Source of the DNA: an uncultured Bacteroidales bacterium
GTDB taxonomy: Bacteria; Bacteroidota; Bacteroidia; Bacteroidales; P3
Direction: 5' to 3'
DNA length: 6,372 nucleotides
NCBI GenBank assembly: GCA_937910265.1
Contig: CALEPD010000173.1
Coordinates: 1 to 6,372 of the forward strand
This document shows, in pieces, positions 1-4,966 of this stretch (positions within the stretch are counted from its first letter, which is position 1; each line of letters begins with the position of its first letter). The notes below the pieces were generated by a model, which saw only the letters and a program-made list of their open reading frames with translations, did not search any database and was not told the origin of the DNA. A program made the position numbers and the translations under genes.

Positions 1-161
1 AAGAACCACAAAACAACGGATGAGAGAAGAATTACCGTACCCGCCTTTTTGATGAAAGACCAACCTCTTTCCCATGTTGCACGTAAAAAGTTTTTGGGGA
101 CAGGTGCATGGTAAGAAGGAAGCTCCATAACAAACGGAGCAACGTCTCCTGCAAAAGGCTT
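1..161 (-). CDS. feoB: FeoB ferrous iron transporter, internal fragment (partial at both ends)
   Basis: FeoB is an inner-membrane Fe(II) importer with an N-terminal GTPase and a C-terminal membrane channel domain. Read on the minus strand from 161 down to 1, the frame is open for 53 codons. It contains KPFAGDVAPFVMELPSYH, then WERGWSFIKKAGTVILLSS and VVLWF. These match the well-conserved stretch of FeoB between membrane segments of the channel domain: the APFVMELP-Y motif, then W-R-WSFIKKAGT entering a hydrophobic helix. The piece leaves the window at position 1, where the 3' end of the gene would lie. Upstream of codon 159-161 the FeoB match stops, since the expected Thr is not encoded, and the frame meets TGA at 174-176. 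The GTPase domain and first membrane segments are therefore absent. The fragment is joined head-to-head to tyrS. Identification is from recalled family motifs and is very likely correct. Confidence 0.88.
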
Positions 162-164
162 TGG
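149..164. other. Head-to-head feoB/tyrS junction with shared microhomology
   Basis: Left of this point the minus strand encodes FeoB; right of it the plus strand encodes TyrRS. Around 150-163 the bases TGCAAAAGGCTTTG fit both: on the minus strand as the FeoB codons for K-P-F-A, on the plus strand as the TyrRS codons for L-Q-K-A-L. This is the pattern expected where two sequences were joined through a short identical stretch of about 14 bases. It fits either an inversion between co-oriented feoB and tyrS or a misassembly. The exact edges are inferred from motif continuity. Confidence 0.75.
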
Positions 165-550
165 CCAAGGATATCACTTGTCGAGTCCATTCAGTTCGCG
201 ATTACGAATTGGCTGTTTCAGCCAGCGAATTGCTCTTTGGAAAAGGTTCTTTCGAGCAATTGAATGCATTCGATAAGGATTCCCTCTTGGGTATATTCGA
301 AGGTGTGCCTCAGTTCACCATCGAACGTGGTAAGCTGACCGAGGGCATCTCTCTTATCGATGCGGCTGTCGAAACCGGCATGTTCGCTTCCAAAGGGGAA
401 ATACGCCGCGAGTTGAAGCAGAATTCCATCTCTGTAAACAAATGCAAAGTGGCTGAGGATTGCACTTTAACCGAGTCCAATATCCTCAATTGTGGCTGTA
501 TTCTTGTTCAGAAGGGCAAGAAGAACTACTATCTGCTCAATGTGATTTGA
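161..550 (+). CDS. tyrS: Tyrosyl-tRNA synthetase C-terminal fragment (5' truncated; S4 domain)
   Basis: TyrRS charges tRNA-Tyr in the cytoplasm. Only the C-terminal ~130 residues of a protein usually near 420-430 residues are present. Visible are LAKDITCRVHS, the helical linker with LLFG, the FEGVPQF motif (residues 46-52), an S4 RNA-binding domain (about 61-129, with FASKGEIRREL and ISVNK) and the terminal KGKKNYYLL. The Rossmann catalytic domain with the HIGH and KMSKS-type motifs is missing. The frame continues upstream as LLQKA from about 149, still TyrRS-like. Before that it is antisense FeoB sequence, with TAA at 128-130. The TTG at 161 is an internal Leu codon of the normal protein, not a credible start. 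The fragment cannot aminoacylate alone, so this is a broken gene or an assembly-truncated copy. A strong terminator follows the stop. Confidence 0.9.
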   Translation: MAKDITCRVHSVRDYELAVSASELLFGKGSFEQLNAFDKDSLLGIFEGVPQFTIERGKLTEGISLIDAAVETGMFASKGEIRRELKQNSISVNKCKVAEDCTLTESNILNCGCILVQKGKKNYYLLNVI

Positions 551-585
551 TTCTTTCTCACAGAGCACACATGGCCCTGCACTAT

Positions 586-626
586 ATAAAAGAGGCTGCA
601 TGTTTTTCATGCAGCCTCTCTTTTAT
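586..626. terminator. Bidirectional intrinsic terminator between tyrS and the barrel gene
   Basis: A perfect 12-bp stem (AGAGGCTGCATG at 591-602 with CATGCAGCCTCT at 608-619) encloses a 5-base T loop. It is flanked by ATAAA on the left and TTTTAT on the right, which supply a U-tract on either strand. It lies 36 bp after the tyrS stop and 21 bp from the stop of the convergent barrel gene, so it can end both transcripts. Confidence 0.9.
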
Positions 627-646
627 CCTTATCTCTCCCTTTCGGG

Positions 647-1984
647 TTAGAACATATAACCTATCTTGATATAGAGGTTCGATTTGTTGTGGTTGTCTTG
701 TTCGTTAAAGGGGGTGGCCCAATCCACGCTCAGCACGAAGTTGTCGTTCATGGTGGCTTTAAGTCCACATCCGCCCGATATATGCGGGGCATAAACATTT
801 CCTTCCACATTAAAGTCTACTGGAACCTCATTTATCGTTTCAAGCATATCGTCAACCGATTCATACGGCTGCACAACCATTCCGATGTCCATAAGCGGGT
901 TCAGGCCAATGTTGAACAATTCCTTACCGATTTTAAAGTTAAACAACTGTATTCTCAGTTCCATGTTTCCGTAGGCGAATCCATTGGCCAAAATGCGGTT
1001 GCGGAGTATGCCTCTCAACGAGTTGGCTCCACCCAATCCTTCGTACAGCACCCGGTGGTAGTACAGTTGATTCATGTAGGTGTTTTGGTAAAAAGTGCTT
1101 TTGCCGGCAACCAAAAGTTGTGTTCCTACGCGGTAAGCGAAGGTGAGACGGTTGGCGATGATGGGAATGTATTGTCTCCATGCAGCGTTCAATCTCACGT
1201 TATTGAATTCTGACATATCACCGAATGCGCCTGTGGCGGTCAAAAATGCGTCGGCATGGATTCCCCGGCGTGGATTTTGTTGTCGGTCACGTGTGTCAAA
1301 TGACAATCCTCCTTGAACGTATGGATGGATTCCTCCGTTCTTTTCGTTCTCCTGGATAAGGCCATAACCAACATATTTGTCATACAATGTGGCCACATCG
1401 GGAAGTTGTTCCGATTCGTCTTTCCCTTTGTTCAACATCTCGATATCTATGCGGTCGATATCGTAATCGTACACTCCGAAGCCGGCGCACCATGATAGAT
1501 TGTTGGCGAATGCATGGTCTATCGATGCGTTTATTTTCAATAGGTTTCGTTTCATTTTATAGTACCCGCGCGATATATACATGTCGATCTTGGGGTCAAT
1601 GTAGTCTTTATGGAAATGGCTTTGGTAGCCGTTGAAACCGTAAAAGTCGCTCATGGCGTCTGGAAGGTATGCCATATCGAGGCTGATTCGGTAGTCGGGA
1701 ATCAGGTATTTCGAATCATAACTCATGCGGAATATACCGTATTGTTTTGTTGTATAGGCTGCCTCTACATAAAATGAGTGCATGTATTCCGGGTAAGTTG
1801 TTCCGTCTCCAAAATAGTAGATGTTTGTCAATGCTCCGTATTGGAATCCCAGATCGGTGTCGAAACTCACTGATGGAAGCGCACCGAATGTCCAACCGGT
1901 TCTGACATTTTCATTGTTGTTGTCTTGTGCTTGAGTGCTGCAAAGCAGTAGCAGCGATATTGAAAAGAGTAAAGTTTTTTTCAT
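647..1984 (-). CDS. BamA/TamA-family (Omp85 superfamily) outer-membrane barrel protein without POTRA domains
   Basis: A 445-residue protein. It starts with a Sec signal peptide (MKK, hydrophobic core, likely cleavage after TQA at residue 19). It then goes almost directly into alternating aromatic/polar beta-strands and ends on the C-terminal Phe (KIGYMF) typical of barrels handed to the BAM complex. Two Omp85 barrel signatures are visible: LSFDTRDRQQNPRRG (about residues 227-241, the DTRD-nP-rG motif) and the LGGANSLRG loop (317-325, the lid-loop L/V-RG motif). BamA and TamA carry several N-terminal POTRA domains. Here only about 10 residues separate the signal peptide from the first strand, so this is a barrel-only 'surface antigen' relative. 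Its function is unknown; outer-membrane transport or lipid/protein insertion is family-based inference. The ATG at 1984 gives a complete signal peptide. It lies downstream of another minus gene, but a terminator separates them, so it is probably transcribed on its own. Confidence 0.88.
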   Translation of the reverse strand: MKKTLLFSISLLLLCSTQAQDNNNENVRTGWTFGALPSVSFDTDLGFQYGALTNIYYFGDGTTYPEYMHSFYVEAAYTTKQYGIFRMSYDSKYLIPDYRISLDMAYLPDAMSDFYGFNGYQSHFHKDYIDPKIDMYISRGYYKMKRNLLKINASIDHAFANNLSWCAGFGVYDYDIDRIDIEMLNKGKDESEQLPDVATLYDKYVGYGLIQENEKNGGIHPYVQGGLSFDTRDRQQNPRRGIHADAFLTATGAFGDMSEFNNVRLNAAWRQYIPIIANRLTFAYRVGTQLLVAGKSTFYQNTYMNQLYYHRVLYEGLGGANSLRGILRNRILANGFAYGNMELRIQLFNFKIGKELFNIGLNPLMDIGMVVQPYESVDDMLETINEVPVDFNVEGNVYAPHISGGCGLKATMNDNFVLSVDWATPFNEQDNHNKSNLYIKIGYMF

Positions 1985-2005
1985 ATTATGTTGTTATTGG
2001 TGGGT

Positions 2006-2032
2006 GGAAATTCTCGGGTGTGGGAATTTTCC
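2006..2032. repeat. Imperfect inverted repeat in the leader of the barrel gene
   Basis: GGAAATTC (2006-2013) pairs with GAATTTTCC (2024-2032), with one bulged base and a loop of about 10 bases, 22-48 bp upstream of the barrel ATG. It could be a leader hairpin or an operator half-site pair. No TAnnTTTG promoter is seen between it and the upstream terminator. Confidence 0.3.
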
Positions 2033-2064
2033 TGGTTTTAGGTATGGTTACGATTGTCTGGTTA

Positions 2065-2105
2065 TAAAAAATCCGTTCAAGGGACTCTCTCTCCTTGAGC
2101 GGATT
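2065..2105 (-). terminator. Intrinsic terminator of the FISUMP lipoprotein gene
   Basis: A 13-bp stem with one G-T pair is formed by AATCCGTTCAAGG (2070-2082) and CCTTGAGCGGATT (2093-2105), with a CT-rich loop of about 10 bases. On the minus strand it is followed by a run of T (TTTTTTATAAC). It begins 19 bp past the TAA of the 2124-3056 gene and isolates it from the barrel gene downstream. Confidence 0.85.
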
Positions 2106-2123
2106 CTTTTTGGTCAAAGCTGT

Positions 2124-3056
2124 TTAATAAGTTCTTACCAAGCGTACATTGTGTGCGAAAGTACGCCAGCCTTCTTCAAATACATGGGCGCAGCCAGCCT
2201 CAAATACTACAACGTATGCATAGGCGTCGGCAGCATGGGTGGCTGTCCAGTATCCTCCGTATGTGCCAACTTCTGTAATCTCTTGCCCATGGCGTTGGCC
2301 GCCTGCTGGAAGGAATACGGCTCCGGCATCTTCCATTTTCTGCCAGGTTATGGAATCGTATGTGTTTGTGGCAAATCCCGATGCAAAACCATCTGAGAAG
2401 GAGCATCCTTGGGGCAGAGTCCATGTGTCGGGAAGGAGTATGAGTCCTGTAACTTCGCATACAGTTCCTTGGCCGCTCAGTTTGTCAGCATTGTCGCGTC
2501 CCTCCAACAGATATTCCCATTCGGCTTTTGTCATTGTTCTCCAAACGTCGGGATGGTTGCCGCCATTCGAAATGGCATTGAATACTCCCCAATCCCCGTT
2601 CTCGCAACTGCCTGTCAGATTGTTTGCCGGATTTCCTCCCACATAGTAGTCGCTGTTGGCAATAATCGAGGTCGACCAGGGTTGATAGTACTTCGCACCG
2701 CTGTTCCATCCGCTTGTACCCCAGTTGAACAGGTCAATCCAATCGGTGTTGACGGATGATATATTGCAGTTGGAATCTCCTATGATGTCGTATTGTTTTT
2801 CGGCAAATCTCCAAGTGCCGATACTGGTTCCTCCAAGTATGTTCTCGTGGATGCCTGCTGTCGAGTATTGGAGGTTTCCCTGTGAGAAATATACTTTATC
2901 GAATTGCGACACGCTGAACAATCCTTTCAGCGAACCAATCGACGAACCGGTGTAGCTGCCGTCGCCCTCAGGTTTGCCGAAATTGCCTTCTTCACACGAA
3001 ATTATACATAGCGAGCAAATAACTATACTGAGAAGTTTGAATGTAAATTGTCTCAT
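2124..3056 (-). CDS. Lipoprotein with FISUMP/SUMF-like domain
   Basis: A 310-residue product with a lipoprotein signal: MRQ, hydrophobic core and lipobox IISC, with the acylated Cys at residue 21, followed by a Gly/Ser-rich linker. From residue 45 comes GLFSVSQFDKVYFSQGNLQY, a block that opens many Bacteroidales surface proteins. The C-terminal half shows the FISUMP/sulfatase-modifying-factor-like pattern: W-RTMTKAEWEYLL (172-184), the GAVFLPAGGQR segment (about 245), GGYWTAT (about 267-273), an aromatic strand with YAYVVVFEAG, and final N-VRLVR. The family is structurally related to C-type-lectin/SUMF1 folds. Its role is unknown; surface binding or adhesion is only a guess. A longer in-frame start at 3110 (18 extra residues) is rejected because it falls inside the promoter element at 3108-3115 and would spoil the lipoprotein signal. 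The gene is monocistronic by its own promoter and terminator. Confidence 0.82.
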   Translation of the reverse strand: MRQFTFKLLSIVICSLCIISCEEGNFGKPEGDGSYTGSSIGSLKGLFSVSQFDKVYFSQGNLQYSTAGIHENILGGTSIGTWRFAEKQYDIIGDSNCNISSVNTDWIDLFNWGTSGWNSGAKYYQPWSTSIIANSDYYVGGNPANNLTGSCENGDWGVFNAISNGGNHPDVWRTMTKAEWEYLLEGRDNADKLSGQGTVCEVTGLILLPDTWTLPQGCSFSDGFASGFATNTYDSITWQKMEDAGAVFLPAGGQRHGQEITEVGTYGGYWTATHAADAYAYVVVFEAGCAHVFEEGWRTFAHNVRLVRTY

Positions 3057-3107
3057 AATTATATAAATAGATTGTGTTTCTGTTTTTTCGTGATTATTTT
3101 GATTTTG

Positions 3108-3115
3108 CAAATATA
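3108..3115 (-). promoter_or_regulatory. Bacteroidota -7 promoter element for the FISUMP lipoprotein gene
   Basis: The minus strand reads TATATTTG, an exact match to the TAnnTTTG consensus of the primary sigma factor in Bacteroidota. It lies 52 bp upstream of the ATG at 3056 and is preceded by a 9-base A run. No clear -33 box was found at the usual spacing. It implies a 5' leader of roughly 45 bases. Confidence 0.65.
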
Positions 3116-3181
3116 CATTTTTTTTTCAATATTTCATGCATGGTATATGTGTGTCTTGTAAATCGAATGCCTTCAATTTGA

Positions 3182-3204
3182 GGAAACAGCGGCCTGTTGT
3201 TTCC
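3182..3204. repeat. Inverted repeat in the divergent promoter region
   Basis: GGAAACA (3182-3188) and TGTTTCC (3198-3204) form a perfect 7-bp inverted repeat around a 9-base spacer. It sits between the two divergent promoters, about 30 bp upstream of the nuclease -7 element and 67 bp upstream of the lipoprotein -7 element. It is placed where a shared regulator could bind. It has no T-tract, so it is not a terminator. Confidence 0.35.
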
Positions 3205-3234
3205 ACGATGCTCTTTTCAATCATAAAAATGTTG

Positions 3235-3242
3235 TATCTTTG
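3235..3242 (+). promoter_or_regulatory. Bacteroidota -7 promoter element for the nuclease-DUF2461 pair
   Basis: TATCTTTG matches TAnnTTTG exactly. A TTTTC at 3214-3218 sits about 20 bp upstream, near the expected -33 position. Transcription would start near 3249, leaving a leader of about 20 bases before the ATG at 3270. The in-frame TTG at 3240 lies inside the element and cannot be the start. Confidence 0.7.
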
Positions 3243-3269
3243 CACTCTTGGAAAAGTACATTTTGTGAA

Positions 3270-4115
3270 ATGAGAAAGTATATGTTTTTATTGTCAGCAG
3301 TACTGCTGGTTTCTTGCGGAACAGTATTTAATACCGACATTGTTCCGGGCGAAGAGTCGGGAGATAACGGACATTATTCCGACCGCATGTGTCCTCATCA
3401 TGACAGCGGCGAGCAAATCATAAACCACTATGCCTATTCGCTTGCCTATAGCGAAGAACACGAACAGCCATTGTGGACTGCCTATATGGTCACTGCCGAG
3501 AGGGTTGAGGGACAAGTCGAACGGACCGATTATTTTCGTGAGGATGAATCGGTAAAAACGGGAAGTGCACTATACTATGATTACAAACATAGTGGTTATA
3601 GCCGCGGACATTTGGTCCCCGCAGGCGATATGAAATGGGATCAGTTGGCTATGGAGCAATCGTTTTTTATGAGTAACATGTCTCCACAGCTCCAAAGTTT
3701 CAACAGCGGTGTGTGGAACCGTATGGAAGAGCAGGTGCGTCGTTGGGCAAAAAGGTATGATACCCTGTATGTTGTAACAGGCCCTGTGTTGTCCGACTAT
3801 GGCATTGACCAAATCGATGCAGTCGGCATCGATGGTGGTGCTGTGCGTTTCGAATCAATTGGCGTCGATACCGAAATAACGGTGCCCTTCTATTTCTTCA
3901 AGGCGGTTTATGATCCCGACCGTGAGCGGGCCATTGCCTTTTTAGTCCCCCACGAAGGCTCATCGGCCCATATCAAGACATTTGTTGTCAGTATCGATGA
4001 ACTTGAATCGGCATTGGGGTTCGATCTGTTCCCTCAATTGCCCGACGACCTCGAAAATGTTGTGGAACGAGAGTCCTCACAGCAATGTATAAATAGTTGG
4101 AACTGGGAAAAATAA
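3270..4115 (+). CDS. DNA/RNA non-specific endonuclease, lipoprotein (NucA/EndoG/Serratia nuclease family)
   Basis: A 281-residue protein of the beta-beta-alpha-metal nuclease family, which cuts DNA and RNA using Mg2+. The N-terminus MRKYMFLLSAVLLVSCG is a lipoprotein signal with the acylated Cys at residue 16, so the enzyme should sit in the envelope or on the cell surface. The catalytic block SRGHLVPAGDM (111-121) carries the general-base His114 in the R-G-H form of the DRGH motif, with Ser replacing Asp. FMSNMSPQ follows, then FNSGVWNRMEE, which supplies the Mg ligand Asn145 and Glu153. The 8-residue Asn-Glu spacing matches Serratia nuclease (N119/E127). All core catalytic residues are present. 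ATG at 3270 is preferred over the in-frame TTG at 3240, which lies inside the promoter. The DUF2461 gene follows after 5 bp, so the two are likely co-transcribed. No immunity-type gene is recognised next to it. Confidence 0.9.
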   Translation: MRKYMFLLSAVLLVSCGTVFNTDIVPGEESGDNGHYSDRMCPHHDSGEQIINHYAYSLAYSEEHEQPLWTAYMVTAERVEGQVERTDYFREDESVKTGSALYYDYKHSGYSRGHLVPAGDMKWDQLAMEQSFFMSNMSPQLQSFNSGVWNRMEEQVRRWAKRYDTLYVVTGPVLSDYGIDQIDAVGIDGGAVRFESIGVDTEITVPFYFFKAVYDPDRERAIAFLVPHEGSSAHIKTFVVSIDELESALGFDLFPQLPDDLENVVERESSQQCINSWNWEK

Positions 4116-4120
4116 TTGTT

Positions 4121-4819
4121 ATGAAGCAGGTGCATCCAGATACTATGGCCTTTTTTAAGGATTTGGCAGTGAACAACAACCGCGATTGGTTTATGGCCAA
4201 CAAAGAGCGGTGGAATGCCATTCACGGCGACTTTGTCGATTTTACAGCGTCTCTCATCGATGCAATGAGTGTGCACGATAGTTCGTTGCGTGGTGCCGAC
4301 CCCAGGAAGTGCGTCTATCGTATCTATCGCGATGTGCGGTTCTCTCTCGACAAATCGCCCTACAAACGTCATATAGCATGTTTCCTGCCTTCCGGCGGAA
4401 TCAAAAAATGTGGTGTTCCGGGTTATTATTTGCAGTTGGGTATGGACAGCAACGGCCTCCCTGCCGGTTGTTCGCTTGGTGGAGGTATTTTTATGCCCGA
4501 CCCCGATGCACTGGCTGCTGTCAGACAGGAGATTTATTACAACATCGACGAGTTTCTTTCAATCATCCGCAATCCGGCCTACCGCAGTTATTATGGCGAC
4601 GGTTTCTTTACCATCAAGAAACTGTCACGGGCGCCCAAGGGATACCCGAACGATTGGGAGTATGCCGACTATCTGAAATATAAGGATTACACCACAATGT
4701 GTGTCTGGCCTGATTCTGTTGTCAACGAGGCCGACTTTTTTGAAAAGGTGGTCGAAGCCTTCTGTGCAACGGTGCCGTTGAATAAATTCATTCAGAAAGC
4801 CATGTACCAATTGCTGTAG
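4121..4819 (+). CDS. DUF2461 family protein (TIGR02453-like)
   Basis: A 232-residue protein without signal peptide or membrane segment, so probably cytoplasmic. Family features are in the usual order: TMAFFKDLAVNNNRDWF near the N-terminus (8-24, the F-L-NN-R-WF motif), RIYRDVRFSLDKSPYKRH (67-84, the most conserved block), GYYLQL (101-106), and GGGIFMPDPDALAAVR (120-135). The length agrees with the family's usual 210-240 residues. No biochemical function is established as far as I know. The ATG at 4121 begins directly before the family domain; a TTG at 4097 would overlap the nuclease gene end and adds nothing conserved. It lies 5 bp after the nuclease stop, pointing to one operon and possible translational coupling. 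No clear terminator follows. Confidence 0.88.
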   Translation: MKQVHPDTMAFFKDLAVNNNRDWFMANKERWNAIHGDFVDFTASLIDAMSVHDSSLRGADPRKCVYRIYRDVRFSLDKSPYKRHIACFLPSGGIKKCGVPGYYLQLGMDSNGLPAGCSLGGGIFMPDPDALAAVRQEIYYNIDEFLSIIRNPAYRSYYGDGFFTIKKLSRAPKGYPNDWEYADYLKYKDYTTMCVWPDSVVNEADFFEKVVEAFCATVPLNKFIQKAMYQLL

Positions 4820-4916
4820 TGCTCCCCGACGCAAACAACCACTGTATTTCCCTTATACAAATGCCCAATAGTTTACAATTTGTGGCTAAAAATAGTGAAG
4901 TGTCGATATTTTTGTG

Positions 4917-4924
4917 TACTTTTG
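4917..4924 (+). promoter_or_regulatory. Bacteroidota -7 promoter element for the MFS transporter gene
   Basis: TACTTTTG is an exact TAnnTTTG match 42 bp upstream of the ATG at 4967. It would give a leader of roughly 35 bases that is AT-rich and lacks a Shine-Dalgarno sequence. A convincing -33 box is not visible. It suggests the transporter is transcribed independently of the nuclease operon. Confidence 0.65.
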
Positions 4925-4966
4925 CATCTGTTTTGAAGAATACTACTAATTTAAATTATCTATAAC

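Noticed and set aside
1..114. Plus-strand open frame ending in ...FLGTGAW then TAA, looking like the C-terminus of an unknown protein
   Set aside because: The minus strand over the same bases encodes a clear FeoB segment with several conserved motifs, so the plus frame is its shadow.
689..1213. Plus-strand 174-codon open frame
   Set aside because: It lies entirely antisense to the barrel gene, which has a signal peptide and Omp85 motifs. The plus-strand product resembles nothing I recognise.
1935..2396. Plus-strand 153-codon open frame spanning the gap between the two minus genes
   Set aside because: It overlaps the ends of two supported minus genes and a terminator, and has no recognisable domain, promoter or leader.
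3240..3269. Upstream TTG start for the nuclease
   Set aside because: The TTG lies inside the TATCTTTG promoter element. Starting at 3270 gives a clean lipoprotein signal.
4857..4883. Possible hairpin ACAAAT...ATTTGT after the DUF2461 gene
   Set aside because: The stem is only 6 AT-rich base pairs around a long loop with no T-run, too weak to be called a terminator.
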